From: Ruminococcus sp.
GTDB taxonomy: Bacteria; Bacillota; Clostridia; Oscillospirales; Ruminococcaceae
Direction of reading: 5' to 3'
Length of the DNA: 64,000 bases
Assembly (NCBI GenBank): GCA_017558505.1
Contig: JAFYUM010000042.1
Span: 1-64,000 of the forward strand
Under the pieces are notes generated by a model. The model was given only the letters and a program-made list of their open reading frames with translations, was not told the origin of the DNA and ran no database searches. Positions 49,505-57,713 of the stretch are shown in pieces. Position numbers and translations under genes: made by a program. Every line of letters starts with the position of its first letter. Position 1 is the first letter of the stretch.

Positions 49505-49921
49505 TTGAAAAATAACGTAACTATTTCCCTGACCAGTATTCAATGGCAGGATGGTGAAAAAACAGAAACAGAGCTTATGACAAAAGCACGTCTTTCACAT
49601 TCCGGCAGCTACGATATAATCACCTATGACGACACCGAAGCAACAGGCTTTGAAGGCTCTGTAACCACCATAAAAACCGACGGTAATACCGCATATATCA
49701 CAAGAGAAGGTACTGCCAATTCAGCTCTCGCCCTTGAAGTGGGACGAAAGAATTTCTGCCAGTATGACACTCCATACGGCAGTATGCGACTTGGAGTCTA
49801 CACTCACAACGTTGATAACACAATTGCCGAAAACGGCAGGTTGTACCTTAAATATTCTCTCGATTTAAATGCTTCTCCCCTTTCGGAGAACGAACTTATA
49901 ATGACTATAAAAAACAATTGA
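49505..49921 (+). CDS. DUF1934 (YwiB-like) beta-barrel protein
   Basis: About 139-aa calycin-like protein of the DUF1934/YwiB family, which in Bacilli is also encoded directly before argS. Signs: NVTISLTSIQWQDGEKTETEL at the start, YDIITYDDTEATGFEGSVTTI, and LRLGVYTHNV-type beta strands ending LYLKYSLDLN. The most likely start is TTG at 49505, with AAAGGTG 7 nt upstream and a homologue-like N-terminus; an ATG at 49484 would overlap the previous gene by 10 bases. Function unknown. argS follows after 13 nt. Confidence 0.82.
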   Translation: MKNNVTISLTSIQWQDGEKTETELMTKARLSHSGSYDIITYDDTEATGFEGSVTTIKTDGNTAYITREGTANSALALEVGRKNFCQYDTPYGSMRLGVYTHNVDNTIAENGRLYLKYSLDLNASPLSENELIMTIKNN

Positions 49922-49934
49922 AAGGAATAAATAA

Positions 49935-51701
49935 ATGGCTGATCTTATTAAATCCGCTTCCGAAGAACTCCGCACTCTTATTCTTGAAGCTCTCGGAAAG
50001 CTCGTTGCAGAGGGAGTTGCCCCTGCTGACGCTATACCCGATTTCACAGTAGAGATTCCTGCCGACAAGACTCACGGAGATTTCGCCGCAAATACCGCTA
50101 TGGTATGTGCAAGAGCATTTAAAATGCCACCAAGAAAAATTGCAGAACTTTTATGCGAAAAAATTGACCTTAACGGTTCAGTTTTCGACCGTGCTGAAAT
50201 CGCAGGTCCCGGCTTCATGAACTTCTTCCTCAATAAGAAATGGTTCGCTGACGCTCTGAAAAACGTCCTTGACGAAAACGACAGCTACGGAAGAACAAAC
50301 GCCGGAAATGACAGGAGAGTTCTTGTAGAATTTGTTTCGGCCAATCCTACAGGCCCTATGCACATCGGTAATGCCCGCGGCGGTGCTATCGGCGACTGCC
50401 TTGCAAGTGTTCTCGACTGGGCAGGATACAAGGCTGAACGTGAGTTTTACGTAAACGACGCCGGAAATCAGATTGAAAAGTTTGGTAAATCCCTTGATCT
50501 CCGATATATGCAGCTCTGCTCCGATAAAGGCAAGGAAGCTATCGGAAAATATCGTGATACAGAAGAACTTATCAAGTACCTCTACGATTTAAGCGGCGAG
50601 GGTATGGATTTTGAAATGCCCGAAGATGTTTACCTCGGAATGGATATAATCGAACATGCACTGAATTTCCTCAATATCAACGGAAATTCCTACGCTGAGG
50701 CTTCTGTGGAGGAACGCAGAAAAGCACTTGTTGACTATGCGCTCCCCATTAATATAGCAGGTCTTGAACGTGACCTTAAAAAATACCGTATCATCTATGA
50801 TAACTGGTTCAAGGAAAGCGTAATCCACGAAAGAAATGAAACAAAAACTGTTGTGGACAAGCTTCTTGAAAACGGCAATGCCTACGAGCTTGACGGTGCA
50901 GTATGGTTCAAGGCTACCGATTACGGCATGGACAAGGACTTTGTTCTCCGCCGTTCAAACGGACTTTATACCTACATTGTTCCCGACATCGCATATCACT
51001 ATGACAAGCTTGTAACACGTAATTTTGACAAGGCAATAAATATCCTCGGTGCCGACCACCACGGATATGTACCACGTCTGAAAGCGGCTCTTACAGCCCT
51101 TGGCGTTGATGCTTCGAAGCTGGATGTTATCCTTATGCAGATGGTACGTCTTGTGAGAAACGGTGAAACAGTCAAGCTTTCAAAGAGAAGCGGTAAGGCA
51201 ATTACTCTTGTCACACTTCTCGATGAAATTCCGATTGACGCTGCAAGATTTTATTTCAACCTCCGTGAAGCAAATTCACAGTTTGAATTTGACCTTGACC
51301 TTGCTGTTGAGAAATCTTCACAGAATCCCGTTTTCTATGTTCAGTACGCACACGCAAGAATTTGCAGCCTTATGTCAAATCTTGCTGCGGAGGGTATCAC
51401 ACTTCCCGAAAATGCTGACCTTACACTTCTCAGCGACACAAGAGAGATTGAGCTTATCCGTCACCTTGCTTCACTTCCACGTGAGGTTGAGCTTGCGGCA
51501 AAGAATTATGATCCCTCAAAGCTTACAAAATACGCTATTGATACAGCCACACTGTTTCATCGCTTCTACGACGGATGCAGCGTAAAGAACGCTGAAACAA
51601 CCGAGCTTATGAACGCAAGAATTGTTCTTGCACAGGCTGTACGGCAGGTTCTCAGAAACGTTCTTACAATTCTCAAAATTGAATGTCCCGAAAAAATGTA
51701 A
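49935..51701 (+). CDS. argS: Arginyl-tRNA synthetase
   Basis: Class I synthetase, 588 aa, full length. Arg-specific N-terminal domain (HGDFAANTAM near 37), active-site SANPTGPMHIGNARGG with HIGN near 144, KLSKRSGKAITL near 414 (KMSKS equivalent), and the C-terminal anticodon-binding DALR domain ending LTILKIECPEKM. AAAGGA precedes the ATG. Last gene of the Ddl-like/YwiB-like/argS cluster. No T-box leader is seen in front of this cluster. Confidence 0.96.
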   Translation: MADLIKSASEELRTLILEALGKLVAEGVAPADAIPDFTVEIPADKTHGDFAANTAMVCARAFKMPPRKIAELLCEKIDLNGSVFDRAEIAGPGFMNFFLNKKWFADALKNVLDENDSYGRTNAGNDRRVLVEFVSANPTGPMHIGNARGGAIGDCLASVLDWAGYKAEREFYVNDAGNQIEKFGKSLDLRYMQLCSDKGKEAIGKYRDTEELIKYLYDLSGEGMDFEMPEDVYLGMDIIEHALNFLNINGNSYAEASVEERRKALVDYALPINIAGLERDLKKYRIIYDNWFKESVIHERNETKTVVDKLLENGNAYELDGAVWFKATDYGMDKDFVLRRSNGLYTYIVPDIAYHYDKLVTRNFDKAINILGADHHGYVPRLKAALTALGVDASKLDVILMQMVRLVRNGETVKLSKRSGKAITLVTLLDEIPIDAARFYFNLREANSQFEFDLDLAVEKSSQNPVFYVQYAHARICSLMSNLAAEGITLPENADLTLLSDTREIELIRHLASLPREVELAAKNYDPSKLTKYAIDTATLFHRFYDGCSVKNAETTELMNARIVLAQAVRQVLRNVLTILKIECPEKM

Positions 51702-51743
51702 CAGAAATATTCGTAAAGTTTACTATTTGGTTACAAATGTAAA

Positions 51744-51773
51744 TTGGCTGTTGTGAATTTATCACAAAGCCAA
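51744..51773. promoter_or_regulatory. Long palindrome between argS and the PucR-type regulator
   Basis: TTGGCTGTTGTGA with complement TCACAAAGCCAA, 12 pairs with a single bulge around ATTTA. There is no T run afterwards, so it may be an operator or a stable mRNA end rather than a simple terminator. The following 120 bp up to the regulator gene are AT-rich with candidate TTGTAA-16-TAAAAT near 51858-51884. Confidence 0.5.
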
Positions 51774-51908
51774 CAATGAAAATTGGGTGAAAAATCTAGT
51801 TTTCACAAAAAATTAACACTTTGTTCATAATTTATTCATATATATATGTTACAATTTGTAATATATTATGAATCGGATAAAATCTAATTAATGAAAGGAT
51901 CTTTACTT

Positions 51909-52994
51909 ATGTCCAACAGATTATTTCAGGGTTTAGTTCATCAGATGAGAGATACAATCGACACAACTATGGGTGTCGTTGATGAAACAGCTACCATTAT
52001 CGCCTGCAGCGATTTATCCAAGGTAGGCACAACAAATGAATTTGTTTCTCTTGATCTCAGCGATTCACATGATATCTTCATCCGTGACGGCTATACATAC
52101 AAGCCCTTCGGCTCACGTGTAAAGCCCGATTATGCTGTATTTGTAGAGGGTGTTGATGACGCTGCTGCAAAGTATGCAAGCATTCTCGCAATCACACTTT
52201 CTAATATCAAGCAGTACTACGATGAAAAGTACGACAGAAACAATTTCATCAAGAACGTAATTCTTGACAACGTCCTCCCAGGAGATATCGTTATCAAGGC
52301 ACGTGAGCTCCACTTCAATGCAGAAATCAGCCGTGCGGTATTCCTCATCAGAATTGTTTCCGCTAACGACATTTCCGCTTACGATGTAATCCAGAACCTT
52401 TTCCCTGACAAGAACAAGGACTTCGTTTTCAATATCACAGAATCTGATATCGTTCTCGTTAAGGAGCTTAAGTCAACTGTTGACTCAAAGGATCTTGAAA
52501 AGCTCGCTCGTTCTATCGCCGATACACTTTCTTCCGAGTTCTATACCCGTGTAAATGTCGGTATCGGTACATCAGTTATCGGAGTGAAGGATTTAGCACG
52601 CTCCTTCAAAGAAGCTCAGATGGCTCTCGAAGTTGGTAAGGTATTCGATACAGACAAGGTTATCATCAGCTATGACAACCTGGGTATTGCCCGTCTTATC
52701 TACCACCTCCCCACAACTCTTTGTGAAACATTCCTCCATGAGGTATTCAAGGTTGGAAGCATTGATTCTCTCGACCACGAAACACTTTTCACTATCCAGA
52801 AGTTCTTTGAGAACAACCTGAACGTGTCCGAAACATCAAGAAAACTCTTTGTACACAGAAATACTCTCGTGTATAGACTTGAAAAAATCAAGAAGCTGAC
52901 AGGCCTTGATCTCCGTGAGTTCGATCATGCTATTATCTTCAAGATCGCCCTCATGGTAAAGAAGTATCTGTCTGCTAACCCTGTTAAGTTCTGA
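51909..52994 (+). CDS. PucR/CdaR-type transcriptional regulator
   Basis: 361-aa regulator. A sensor-like N-terminal region (1-120, MRDTIDTTMGVVDETATIIACSD) recalls the sugar-diacid recognition domain of CdaR; a GGDEF-like middle (VGIGTSVIGVKDLARSFKEAQMALE near 215-245) and the PucR C-terminal HTH (FFENNLNVSETSRKLFVHRNTLVYRLEKIKKLTGLDLR near 296-334) follow. ATG at 51909, AAAGGA 10 nt upstream. Codon usage is strongly biased toward preferred codons, suggesting high expression. It sits 117 nt before ftsE on the same strand, so a role in envelope control is conceivable. Ligand unknown. Confidence 0.85.
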   Translation: MSNRLFQGLVHQMRDTIDTTMGVVDETATIIACSDLSKVGTTNEFVSLDLSDSHDIFIRDGYTYKPFGSRVKPDYAVFVEGVDDAAAKYASILAITLSNIKQYYDEKYDRNNFIKNVILDNVLPGDIVIKARELHFNAEISRAVFLIRIVSANDISAYDVIQNLFPDKNKDFVFNITESDIVLVKELKSTVDSKDLEKLARSIADTLSSEFYTRVNVGIGTSVIGVKDLARSFKEAQMALEVGKVFDTDKVIISYDNLGIARLIYHLPTTLCETFLHEVFKVGSIDSLDHETLFTIQKFFENNLNVSETSRKLFVHRNTLVYRLEKIKKLTGLDLREFDHAIIFKIALMVKKYLSANPVKF

Positions 52995-53111
52995 TAGGGA
53001 AACAAAGTACCAAAGTTCCGTTCCGTCAGCTGTCGGGCTTCGATAGAAAGAAAAAACGGAAGCTGGCTCCGGCAGTTCACGGACATTTCAACAGAAAGGT
53101 CAGGTGACACC
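52995..53111 (+). other. Structured leader before ftsE
   Basis: CCGTCAGCTGTCGG near 53024 and CCGGCAGTTCACGG near 53071 can pair at 11 of 14 positions, enclosing a purine-rich loop. There is no T run, so it is not a usual terminator. GC is higher than in other spacers of the window. Confidence 0.35.
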
Positions 53112-53957
53112 ATGGTTGAGCTTCAGAACGTATCCGTGACCTATGCAGGCGGCGTTGACGCTTTAAACAATGTCAGCCTCAAAATAAACGACGGCGATTT
53201 CGCCTTTGTTGTAGGTTCATCAGGTGCGGGAAAAAGTACCATGATTAAACTTCTGCTTAAAGAAATTGACGCTACGAGCGGTGTTGTAACCGTGAACGGC
53301 TATAATTTAAGCAAACTCAAAAAACGTAAAATACCGGAATTCCGCCGTACACTCGGTTTTGTATTTCAGGATTTCCGCCTTATCCCGTCCATGACGGTTT
53401 ATGAAAATATTGCTTTCGTACTCCGTGTACTGGACGCCCCATTGAAGTACATAAGAAAAAGAGTCCCATATGTTATAAGCCTAGTAGGACTCCACGCCAA
53501 AACAAATTCATATCCCGATGAGCTTTCCGGCGGTGAAAAACAGCGTGTTGCCATTGCAAGAGCACTGGTAAACGACCCGCAGCTTATTATCGCGGACGAG
53601 CCTACGGGAAATATCGACCCTGAGCTTTCATACGAAATTGTTGAACTGCTCAAGGGTATCAATGATCAGGGTACAACCATACTTATGGTTACCCATGAGC
53701 ATGACCTTGTCCGTCACTTCGGCGGAAGAATTATCAACATTACCAACGGCGAAATTGTGTATGACGAGATCGTTACAGGTACAAATGCAGAAATTCTTCC
53801 GGAGGTGGAGCTTGCACAGGCTATGGAGAATGCCGCACGCCCCCGTCACAATTACGCTATGCCCGTGGAAACAGGCGACGACTCCGTTCCATACGTTGAT
53901 GATGTACTTGCCGCAATCACCGGCACCGTTACCGAAAAGGGAGGTGCTGAAAAATGA
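53112..53957 (+). CDS. ftsE: Cell-division ATP-binding protein FtsE
   Basis: ATPase partner of FtsX; the complex activates peptidoglycan hydrolases at the septum or side wall. 281 aa. Walker A GSSGAGKST near 36, Q-loop FVFQDFRLIPSMTVYEN near 84, signature LSGGEKQR near 139, Walker B LIIADEPTGNIDPE near 158, VTHEHD near 194. FtsE usually ends near residue 228; here about 55 acidic, Ala/Glu-rich residues follow. The stop overlaps the ftsX start (ATGA). AGGTG before the ATG. Confidence 0.95.
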   Translation: MVELQNVSVTYAGGVDALNNVSLKINDGDFAFVVGSSGAGKSTMIKLLLKEIDATSGVVTVNGYNLSKLKKRKIPEFRRTLGFVFQDFRLIPSMTVYENIAFVLRVLDAPLKYIRKRVPYVISLVGLHAKTNSYPDELSGGEKQRVAIARALVNDPQLIIADEPTGNIDPELSYEIVELLKGINDQGTTILMVTHEHDLVRHFGGRIINITNGEIVYDEIVTGTNAEILPEVELAQAMENAARPRHNYAMPVETGDDSVPYVDDVLAAITGTVTEKGGAEK

Positions 53958-54859
53958 AGATAAGCGGTATCAAATACCTTGCAAATCAGGGTATAGAAAA
54001 TATCTGGAAGAATAAGATGATGGCATTTGCCACATTCTGTGTTCTTCTCATATCCCTCCTCCTCGTCGGTTGTTCCGTGTTGTTCTATATCAACATGAAC
54101 TCCATGATTATTGGTCTGGGAAGCCAGAACGAGGTTGCCGTTTACGTCGAAGCCGATACTCCACAGGAACGTGTTGACGAAATAGGCGAACAGCTCCGAA
54201 ATATGGATAATATTGATTCAGTTATATATATATCCAAAAAGGAAGCATACGAGCGTATGCAGAATCAGATTTCACAGGGCAAGGAAATTTTCGATTACAT
54301 TGATGATTACCAGTTTATGCCTGATGGTTTCAGCGTAACTGTTGCCGACAGCGAAAAGCTCCGTGCTACCGTTGAGGCAATAGCACGTATAGAAAATATT
54401 CAGAGTGCTGATTCTTCACCGCAAGTTGCGGAATTTCTCCGTGAACTCCGCCGTGTTGTAACACTTATTGCAGGTGCCGCAATCGTCGCACTCGCCGCTG
54501 TTTCAATGATTATGATTTCCAATACTACTAAGGCAAGCGTATTTGCAAGACGTGAGGAAATCCAGATTATGAAATATGTCGGTGCAACAAACGCATTTAT
54601 CAGAACTCCATTCTTTGTCGAGGGACTTGTTACGGGATTTTTCTCAGGGGCTGGTGCTTACTTTATCACGTGGGCAATTTACCGCTCTGTTTATGACATA
54701 CTTATGGCACAGGGCATGCTTATCAACGCATTCGGTGCGGGAAGTATAATTCCTTTTTCAGACATCCGTATATACTGCGGAATTGCATATCTTGCAGTAG
54801 GCGCTCTTGTGGGAGCTTTCGGAAGTGTCATAAGTACACGTAAACATCTTGACGTTTAA
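53954..54859 (+). CDS. ftsX: Cell-division permease FtsX
   Basis: 301-aa four-helix protein: helix 1 at about 20-45, an extracellular loop (50-160) that contacts the hydrolase, then helices near 173-195, 221-245 and 271-292. Characteristic FtsX features are NIWKNKMMAFATFCVLLISL at the N-terminus, NEVAVYVEADTP and KYVGATNAFIRTPFFVEG. GGGAGGTG precedes the ATG. It is the partner of FtsE; the PcsB-like hydrolase gene follows after 40 nt. Confidence 0.94.
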   Translation: MKISGIKYLANQGIENIWKNKMMAFATFCVLLISLLLVGCSVLFYINMNSMIIGLGSQNEVAVYVEADTPQERVDEIGEQLRNMDNIDSVIYISKKEAYERMQNQISQGKEIFDYIDDYQFMPDGFSVTVADSEKLRATVEAIARIENIQSADSSPQVAEFLRELRRVVTLIAGAAIVALAAVSMIMISNTTKASVFARREEIQIMKYVGATNAFIRTPFFVEGLVTGFFSGAGAYFITWAIYRSVYDILMAQGMLINAFGAGSIIPFSDIRIYCGIAYLAVGALVGAFGSVISTRKHLDV

Positions 54860-54899
54860 CACGTTCAGCATATTTGCTGACGAAAGGAGTATAATACCA

Positions 54900-56285
54900 A
54901 TGTACAAGTTAAAATTTGCCCGAAAGGCACTTGCATTTCTGACATGTTCAGCGTTGTCATTTGGAATTGTTGCTTCATATCCGAATATGACAAGTGATAC
55001 AAATACAGCAGAAGCCGCAAGAACTATCGGAGAAATTCAGGAGCAGAGAAAGGCAAACGCCGAAAAAATTGCTGCCCTTGAAGCAAAAATCGGCAATATT
55101 GAAGGTGAAAAAAACTACGAAAAACAACAGGCGGCTTATCTTGAGGAACAGATTGACATAATTCAGGAAAATATCAATCTTCTTAATGCTGAACTTGAGG
55201 CTATTAAAAAGGATATCACAACTACTGAAACAAGTATCGCAAATCTTGAAGCAGATATTGAAAGCCAGCAGGCGTCTATTGACGAAAACATCGAGCTTTT
55301 CAAAAAACGTCTTTGCATGATGTATGTAAACGGAAATGATACTTCCGCATCAATCGTGCTTGGTTCTTCAAGCTTTTACGATATGATGTCAAGAGTTCAT
55401 ATGATTAACCGCATTGCAGAATATGACGATAAGCTCATTGATGAACTTGTTAAAGAAATTGAAAGTCTTGAACAGTCCAAAAAAGATATGGAAAGAGAAA
55501 AACTAAATCTTTCAATGAAGCTTGACGAACAGAATAAGCGTAAGGAAGAAAAAGACGCTGAAATTGCTGTTCTCAATGAAAAAATGCAGTATACACAGAC
55601 TGAAATTGACCGTCTTGCACGTGAACAGGCAGAGCTTGAACGTGACAAGGCTGACGTTGAGGCTGAACAGGCTGCGCTGGCCGCTGAGGAAGAAGCATGG
55701 TATGCTGAAATCAAGCGTCAGCAGGAAGAAGCACAGCGACTCTGGGAGGAGGAGCAGAAGCGTCTCCAGCAGCAACAGCAGCAACAACAGAATAACAACG
55801 CAGGGGGAAGCACTTCATCTGCACCCTCTGGCCCCACTTATGTTCCTGTAACTCCATCACAAAGCGGATTTGCATGGCCTGCACCGGGATTCAGCTATAT
55901 TTCAAGCTATTACGGTCCCCGTTGGGGAAGAAATCACAACGGTATTGACGTTGGTGACAGCGGAATTATGGGCGGAACTTGTGTTGCTTCACAGTCGGGC
56001 AAAGTTATCGGTGTTGTAAACAGTTGTACTCACAACTTTGCAAAGAATTACAGCTGCGGATGCGGCAATGGTTATGGGAACTATGTTCTTATATCCCATG
56101 ACGGTACATATTCCACAATTTACGCTCATATGACATCTGCTTGGGTATCTGTAGGAGACTACGTTCAGCAGGGACAGGCTATCGGCTCTATCGGCTGTAC
56201 AGGTCATTCCACAGGCGCACATCTTCACTTTGAGATACGTGTAAACGCCGTTCCGCAGAATCCATTAAACTATGTAGGTCCATAA
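54900..56285 (+). CDS. PcsB/EnvC-like murein hydrolase with M23 domain
   Basis: Secreted 461-aa protein: signal peptide (to about 38, ending EAA), a long coiled coil (about 40-275, with EQ/EK heptads and a hydrophobic turn FKKRLCMMYVNGNDTSASIVLGSSSFYD near 135-162), a Gln-rich stretch (about 283-300) and a LytM M23 peptidase domain (about 330-461) with zinc/catalytic residues in RNHNGIDVGD near 345 and GAHLHFEI near 439. This is the layout of hydrolases activated by FtsEX, encoded immediately upstream. Start ATG 54900, AAGGAGT 9 nt before. Confidence 0.93.
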   Translation: MYKLKFARKALAFLTCSALSFGIVASYPNMTSDTNTAEAARTIGEIQEQRKANAEKIAALEAKIGNIEGEKNYEKQQAAYLEEQIDIIQENINLLNAELEAIKKDITTTETSIANLEADIESQQASIDENIELFKKRLCMMYVNGNDTSASIVLGSSSFYDMMSRVHMINRIAEYDDKLIDELVKEIESLEQSKKDMEREKLNLSMKLDEQNKRKEEKDAEIAVLNEKMQYTQTEIDRLAREQAELERDKADVEAEQAALAAEEEAWYAEIKRQQEEAQRLWEEEQKRLQQQQQQQQNNNAGGSTSSAPSGPTYVPVTPSQSGFAWPAPGFSYISSYYGPRWGRNHNGIDVGDSGIMGGTCVASQSGKVIGVVNSCTHNFAKNYSCGCGNGYGNYVLISHDGTYSTIYAHMTSAWVSVGDYVQQGQAIGSIGCTGHSTGAHLHFEIRVNAVPQNPLNYVGP

Positions 56286-56290
56286 AATAT

Positions 56291-56326
56291 TAAACACCGC
56301 ACAAGGATTTTCTGTGCGGTGTTTCC
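56291..56326 (+). terminator. Terminator of the ftsEX operon
   Basis: AAACACCGCACA / TGTGCGGTGTTT perfect 12-bp stem with a nine-base loop; the T run after it is short. Confidence 0.65.
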
Positions 56327-56350
56327 TTGATATGTCAAAGGAGATAATCT

Positions 56351-57520
56351 ATGAACAAAAAAATCAGCCTTGGACTGGCATTAAGTCTTATTGCTGTATC
56401 AGTTGCGGTAACATTTATTCTCACATCCTTTTTCTCCCTCCAGAGCTTTAATACAAAGGTCATGGATGTAAATGAAAAGGCAAAAAAATACACAGCCATG
56501 CAATCCCTTGACAACATTGTCCGTGAATCTTACCTCGGGGAAATCAACGAGGAAACCCTTGAGGACGGCATTCTGAAAGGCTATGTTCAGGGACTTGACG
56601 ACAAATACTCCCGTTATCTTACGGAAGAAGAATACCTTACAGAGCAAAATGAAAGCTCGGGTACACTTGTAGGTCTTGGTCTGACGCTTACGGAAGATGC
56701 CAGTGGATATATCCTCATCTCCGAGATTTTAAGCAGTTCCCCTGCCTCTGATCTGGGAATCATTAAGGATGACCTTATAATTAAAATAGACGGTGTAGAC
56801 GTTAAGGAAATGGGATTTTCTGCCGCCGCTGATAATATGAAAGGCACGGAAGGCTCGTCAATTACCCTCACAATCCGCCGTAACGGAAAGGATACTGAAT
56901 ATAAATTTACCCGTCGTGCAATTATTGTAAACAGCGTTGAAAGTGAAATGCTTGGAAGCTATATCGGATATATCAAGATAAACAGCTTCAAGGAAAATAC
57001 ACCAGAGCAGTTTATAGCTGCACTTGAAAGACTTACGGTCAACGGTGCAAAATCACTTATCTTCGATGTAAGAGGAAATTCTGGCGGACTTGTCTCTGCA
57101 TTGGAGAAATGCCTTGACCCGCTGCTTCCGGAAGGAATTATTGCAACCTCGGAATATAAGGACGGTCATACCGAAACGCTGATTTATTCCGATTCCTCTG
57201 AATTGATAATCCCTATGGCAGTTATTGCTGACAAGAAAACAGCAAGTGCCGCAGAGCTTTTTGCAGCTTCTCTCCGTGATTTCGGCAAGGCTGTAGTTGT
57301 CGGTGAACAGACATACGGAAAGGGTGTTATGCAGGATATAAAGGAACTTGACGACGGCGGTGCAGTAGTTCTTACAGTTGCAACATACAAAACAGTTTTA
57401 TCCGAATGCTATGACGGAATTGGAATTACTCCTGATTACCCTGTGGAAAACGGCGAGGACGGAATTGACATGCAGTACAACAAAGCCGTTGAGGTTGTTC
57501 AGCAGATGACGGCACAATAA
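56351..57520 (+). CDS. C-terminal processing peptidase, S41 family (CtpA/CtpB)
   Basis: 389-aa anchored serine protease outside the membrane. Helix at about 7-30, PDZ domain (about 95-175, GLGLTLTED..ISEILSSSPASDLGI), and S41 domain with catalytic Ser299 (TASAAELFA) and Lys324 (TYGKGVMQ), spaced 25 residues as in CtpA, and an NSGGLVSALEKCL motif near 240. It resembles CtpB, which in Bacillus cleaves SpoIVFA, and SpoIVFB-like genes occur elsewhere in this window; a housekeeping role with FtsEX is equally possible. GGAG precedes the ATG. Confidence 0.93.
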   Translation: MNKKISLGLALSLIAVSVAVTFILTSFFSLQSFNTKVMDVNEKAKKYTAMQSLDNIVRESYLGEINEETLEDGILKGYVQGLDDKYSRYLTEEEYLTEQNESSGTLVGLGLTLTEDASGYILISEILSSSPASDLGIIKDDLIIKIDGVDVKEMGFSAAADNMKGTEGSSITLTIRRNGKDTEYKFTRRAIIVNSVESEMLGSYIGYIKINSFKENTPEQFIAALERLTVNGAKSLIFDVRGNSGGLVSALEKCLDPLLPEGIIATSEYKDGHTETLIYSDSSELIIPMAVIADKKTASAAELFAASLRDFGKAVVVGEQTYGKGVMQDIKELDDGGAVVLTVATYKTVLSECYDGIGITPDYPVENGEDGIDMQYNKAVEVVQQMTAQ

Positions 57521-57526
57521 CGATTT

Positions 57527-57554
57527 ATGGCGATACGCAAGTATCGCCATTTTA
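57527..57554 (+). terminator. Terminator of the S41 protease gene
   Basis: ATGGCGATAC / GTATCGCCAT perfect stem with four-base loop, followed by TTTTAT. Confidence 0.75.
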
Positions 57555-57713
57555 TATACATTCAATACAGAATTTATATAAAGAAACTATTTTCAAATCT
57601 GAAAATTTATGGTATAATAATAAATGTATCTGTTTTTATACTGTTCCTGCACAGGGATAATTGAATTTTTGAGGACAGTACGTGATACAATGTATCTTTC
57701 TGGAGGTATTATT

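Noticed and set aside
49300-49934. T-box leader for argS
   Set aside because: The region before argS is the YwiB-like gene and the spacer is 13 nt; no specifier or antiterminator text is present here or before 48420.
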